DNA of 64,000 bases, taken from Bradyrhizobium sp. CB1015. GTDB lineage: Bacteria; Pseudomonadota; Alphaproteobacteria; Rhizobiales; Xanthobacteraceae. Each line of letters opens with the position of its first letter. Position 1 is the stretch's first letter. Both the position numbers and the translations under genes were made by a program. The stretch covers positions 248,001 to 312,000 of the forward strand of contig NZ_CP104174.1 of assembly GCF_025200925.1 (NCBI RefSeq). The letters are read 5' to 3'. Below are positions 62,279 through 64,000 of this stretch, piece after piece. The notes under the pieces were generated by a model that was given only the letters and a program-made list of their open reading frames with translations, searched no databases and was not told the DNA's origin.

Positions 62279-62965
62279 TTCTCCGCCAGGTGCGGCGCTT
62301 GTACCACTTGACTGTGCTCGTGTCGACCCTGCTCTGATCGCCGAACCGAACGCACTGCCGGAGCAGCAAGACTGCGCCTTGAAGCGGCTTGCGGCAGTTT
62401 CTGACGACGCTCGACATGTCAATCGGCTTGCCGGGAGCGTTCGCGGTCCTGCAGCCGACGAGTTCGCGATGCCGTCGGAGGCCGCCGATTTGTCTGGACC
62501 ACGGTCGTGTCGGCGAAATCCGAGCCGAGATTAACGCCGCTGGGAAACTAAGCAGCCGCATTCCGCCAGCAGCGCCACCTGGCCCCACGGTAGACCGGTG
62601 GCCGCCCTCCGCGATCAGCACAAGAGCGGCCCGGTCGAGCCTGCGGCGCGCTTTTTCGTGGCCGGCACGGCCATCGCCGCGCATGAGCAGGTGCGCGAGG
62701 CGATCGTCTTCGATCCGCGAAGTATCGGCCGGCTTCCTCGGCCCTCTCTTCACGGCATGGCACGCTCAGCCGCTTTCAATCACCTGGACGCGCGGCAGCC
62801 CACGAGGGCAAGGCGACGCCTCCGACCACGCTGGAAGAGGCACATTCGTATAGATTGTAGAACTGGATTGTGCAATCGATAGCCGAAACCAACGCAATCT
62901 GAGCGATAAGCAGAGTGTGTTCGGTCTATGACGATGGCTCCAAGTTGTACTGGCGGGAGAGGCAT
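62279..62965. other. Gene-poor stretch
   Basis: Several overlapping open frames exist on both strands (for example 62389-62853 plus and 62256-62753 minus). None has a recognisable motif, a good ribosome site or natural composition. This may be decayed coding sequence. Confidence 0.5.
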
Positions 62966-63616
62966 GTGAAGCAATGCCCCAAATGCGCTGAGAATATTCA
63001 GCTAGGTGCAACAAAATGCCGATACTGCCTATCCGATCTCGCGCCAAAAGGAATTGGTCAGCGCATCCTCGGTTGGCGCGATTACATCACCTTACCAACG
63101 GCAGTTCTTGCACTCGTCGCGGCGCTTTACACGCCAATCGCTGAAACAGTACGCGGTCTGCTCGGCTGGGACAGGGCGAGAGTTATTGCCTTCCTGCTGA
63201 ACCCCGATGTTGTCAACGCCGGACTTGACGACCGCGGCGCTGGAAAACGTGTGGACGTTGTGACCGAGTACGACTCACTACTAAGAGTCATGCTGATCAA
63301 CGAAGGCTACGCCCTTACCACCTTGTCGAGCAGCTTTTTGTGCACGGGAAAGGATGAAGGTGACTCGCGGATGGTCTTTCGATTCACTTTCTACGATCCG
63401 AAGACCCAGACCAAGCATTTTCCAGAGATCGCGGCCGGCGCGTCCGTTGGGCTGTTTGGCCGGCTTGGGGAGGCTCAGCCCTACAAAATTTCTGACCGCT
63501 CAATCCCTGGACCACGCAAATGCTCATTCAGCTACTACGACAAATATGGTCCCAAGGTGTTCGAGCGCGACATCAACGAGGCTCAGGAGAATATCCTGCT
63601 GAGCTTGCCCCGATAA
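62966..63616 (+). CDS. Zinc-ribbon membrane-anchored protein
   Basis: 216 residues from GTG 62966 (GGGAGAGGC just upstream). A zinc ribbon CPKCAENIQLGATKCRYCLS (CxxC...CxxC) is followed by one or two membrane segments (YITLPTAVLALVAALYTPIA) and a soluble domain of about 140 residues with one cysteine pair. This resembles zinc-ribbon plus effector/sensor architectures, but I cannot name the C-terminal domain. It lies 9 nt before the next reading frame. Confidence 0.7.
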   Translation: MKQCPKCAENIQLGATKCRYCLSDLAPKGIGQRILGWRDYITLPTAVLALVAALYTPIAETVRGLLGWDRARVIAFLLNPDVVNAGLDDRGAGKRVDVVTEYDSLLRVMLINEGYALTTLSSSFLCTGKDEGDSRMVFRFTFYDPKTQTKHFPEIAAGASVGLFGRLGEAQPYKISDRSIPGPRKCSFSYYDKYGPKVFERDINEAQENILLSLPR

Positions 63617-63624
63617 TTTCCGTC

Positions 63625-64000
63625 ATGCGAGAGGCAGTTTGCGCCGATTTAGAGTTGAACAATAATTTTGGCGTCTCTGGATCGATATCCGTATACAAAG
63701 ACCTTTTGGAATCGGGTCAATTTCTGGTCGTCCAGCCACAACGACAACCTCTTTTGCCTCTTCAAGTAACCTATGAACAGTTGGACGGCACTGGCGATCT
63801 ATTCTCGATACTGGAATCCGTCCACCCTAAGGTCTCCTTCTGGAGCAGCGACATTGAGGCTGAAATATTTAGTGTTCCAGGTCGGCGGTTGCTTCAGCTC
63901 CCACGAGCATTTGCGCAGCAAGGTAATGCAGAACAGTTTAGCGATGACCAGCGCCAGGTCCTTGCCTGGACAGGTCCGGTCCTGCGGGTCGACAACGGCG
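63625..64000 (+). CDS. Hypothetical protein, N-terminal part (cut by window end)
   Basis: Open from ATG 63625 to the window end, 125 codons: MREAVCADLELNNNFGVSGS, then VYKDLLESGQFLVVQPQRQP and GRRLLQLPRAFAQQGNAEQF. It follows the zinc-ribbon gene by 8 nt, so the two are probably one operon. A/T-richer codon use than the core. No family is recognised from this part. Confidence 0.6.
   Translation, partial: MREAVCADLELNNNFGVSGSISVYKDLLESGQFLVVQPQRQPLLPLQVTYEQLDGTGDLFSILESVHPKVSFWSSDIEAEIFSVPGRRLLQLPRAFAQQGNAEQFSDDQRQVLAWTGPVLRVDNG

Noticed and set aside
62256..62853. Overlapping frames on both strands in the gap after the macrodomain-like gene
   Set aside because: No motif, poor start context and unnatural composition; treated as gene-poor or decayed.

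Overview
The window reads as a chromosomal segment of a Bradyrhizobium-like alphaproteobacterium (order Hyphomicrobiales). The basis is gene content and order: trpF-trpB-trpA-accD-folC, aroA-cmk-rpsA, lptC-lptA-lptB-rpoN-hpf-ptsN, an AddAB recombination pair, a ROSE-type RNA thermometer before an hsp20 gene, a two-Cys OhrR/Ohr pair, and many palindromic intergenic repeats of the kind scattered through Bradyrhizobium genomes. Positions 1 to about 52.8 kb are GC-rich core chromosome. About 52.9 to 64 kb is visibly more A/T-rich, gene-sparse and accessory.

Layout. 0-9.8 kb (+): end of an AmgK-like sugar kinase, PilZ protein, MurU-like nucleotidyltransferase, addB, addA, trxA and an ATP-dependent DNA ligase. 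9.9-17.9 kb (-): phosphoesterase, folC, accD, trpA, trpB, trpF, a LapA-domain protein, ihfB and sppA, most with 4-nt overlaps. 18.2-20.06 kb: a complete-looking group II intron inserted next to the rpsA terminator. 20.1-24.1 kb (-): rpsA, cmk, aroA. 24.2-28 kb: acidic FYDLN protein, tRNA-Ala, broken GIY-YIG gene, ohrR/ohr, CoA transferase. 28-32.4 kb (+): ugpBAEC glycerol-3-phosphate transporter behind a candidate Pho box. 32.4-34.6 kb: ROSE element, hsp20 and a DUF1150 gene. The 3' end of the DUF1150 gene is duplicated around a Phd/VapC toxin-antitoxin pair. 35-39.3 kb (+): TetR regulator with a fused FeS-molybdopterin hydroxylase and its FAD subunit. 39.5-41.8 kb (-): glycoside hydrolase 5 and O-antigen ligase. 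42.2-48.7 kb (-): ptsN, hpf, rpoN, lptB, lptA, lptC, rnd. 48.8-52.8 kb: UbiA-family prenyltransferase, MFS transporter, alpha/beta hydrolase.

The accessory end holds the most novel content. A DnaX-like clamp loader fused to an unrecognised C-terminal region lies divergent from a protein that looks like a distant DnaN sliding clamp. The two share an 87-bp promoter region. Downstream come a PD-(D/E)XK nuclease translationally coupled to a DUF2958 protein, a lipoprotein, a macrodomain-like protein and a zinc-ribbon membrane protein. Two diverged 61-nt repeats at 52.87 and 62.22 kb, resembling a tRNA 3' end, bracket most of this region and may mark island boundaries. No integrase gene is visible in the window.

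All calls rest on reading the sequence and on remembered family motifs. No database search or structure prediction was run.
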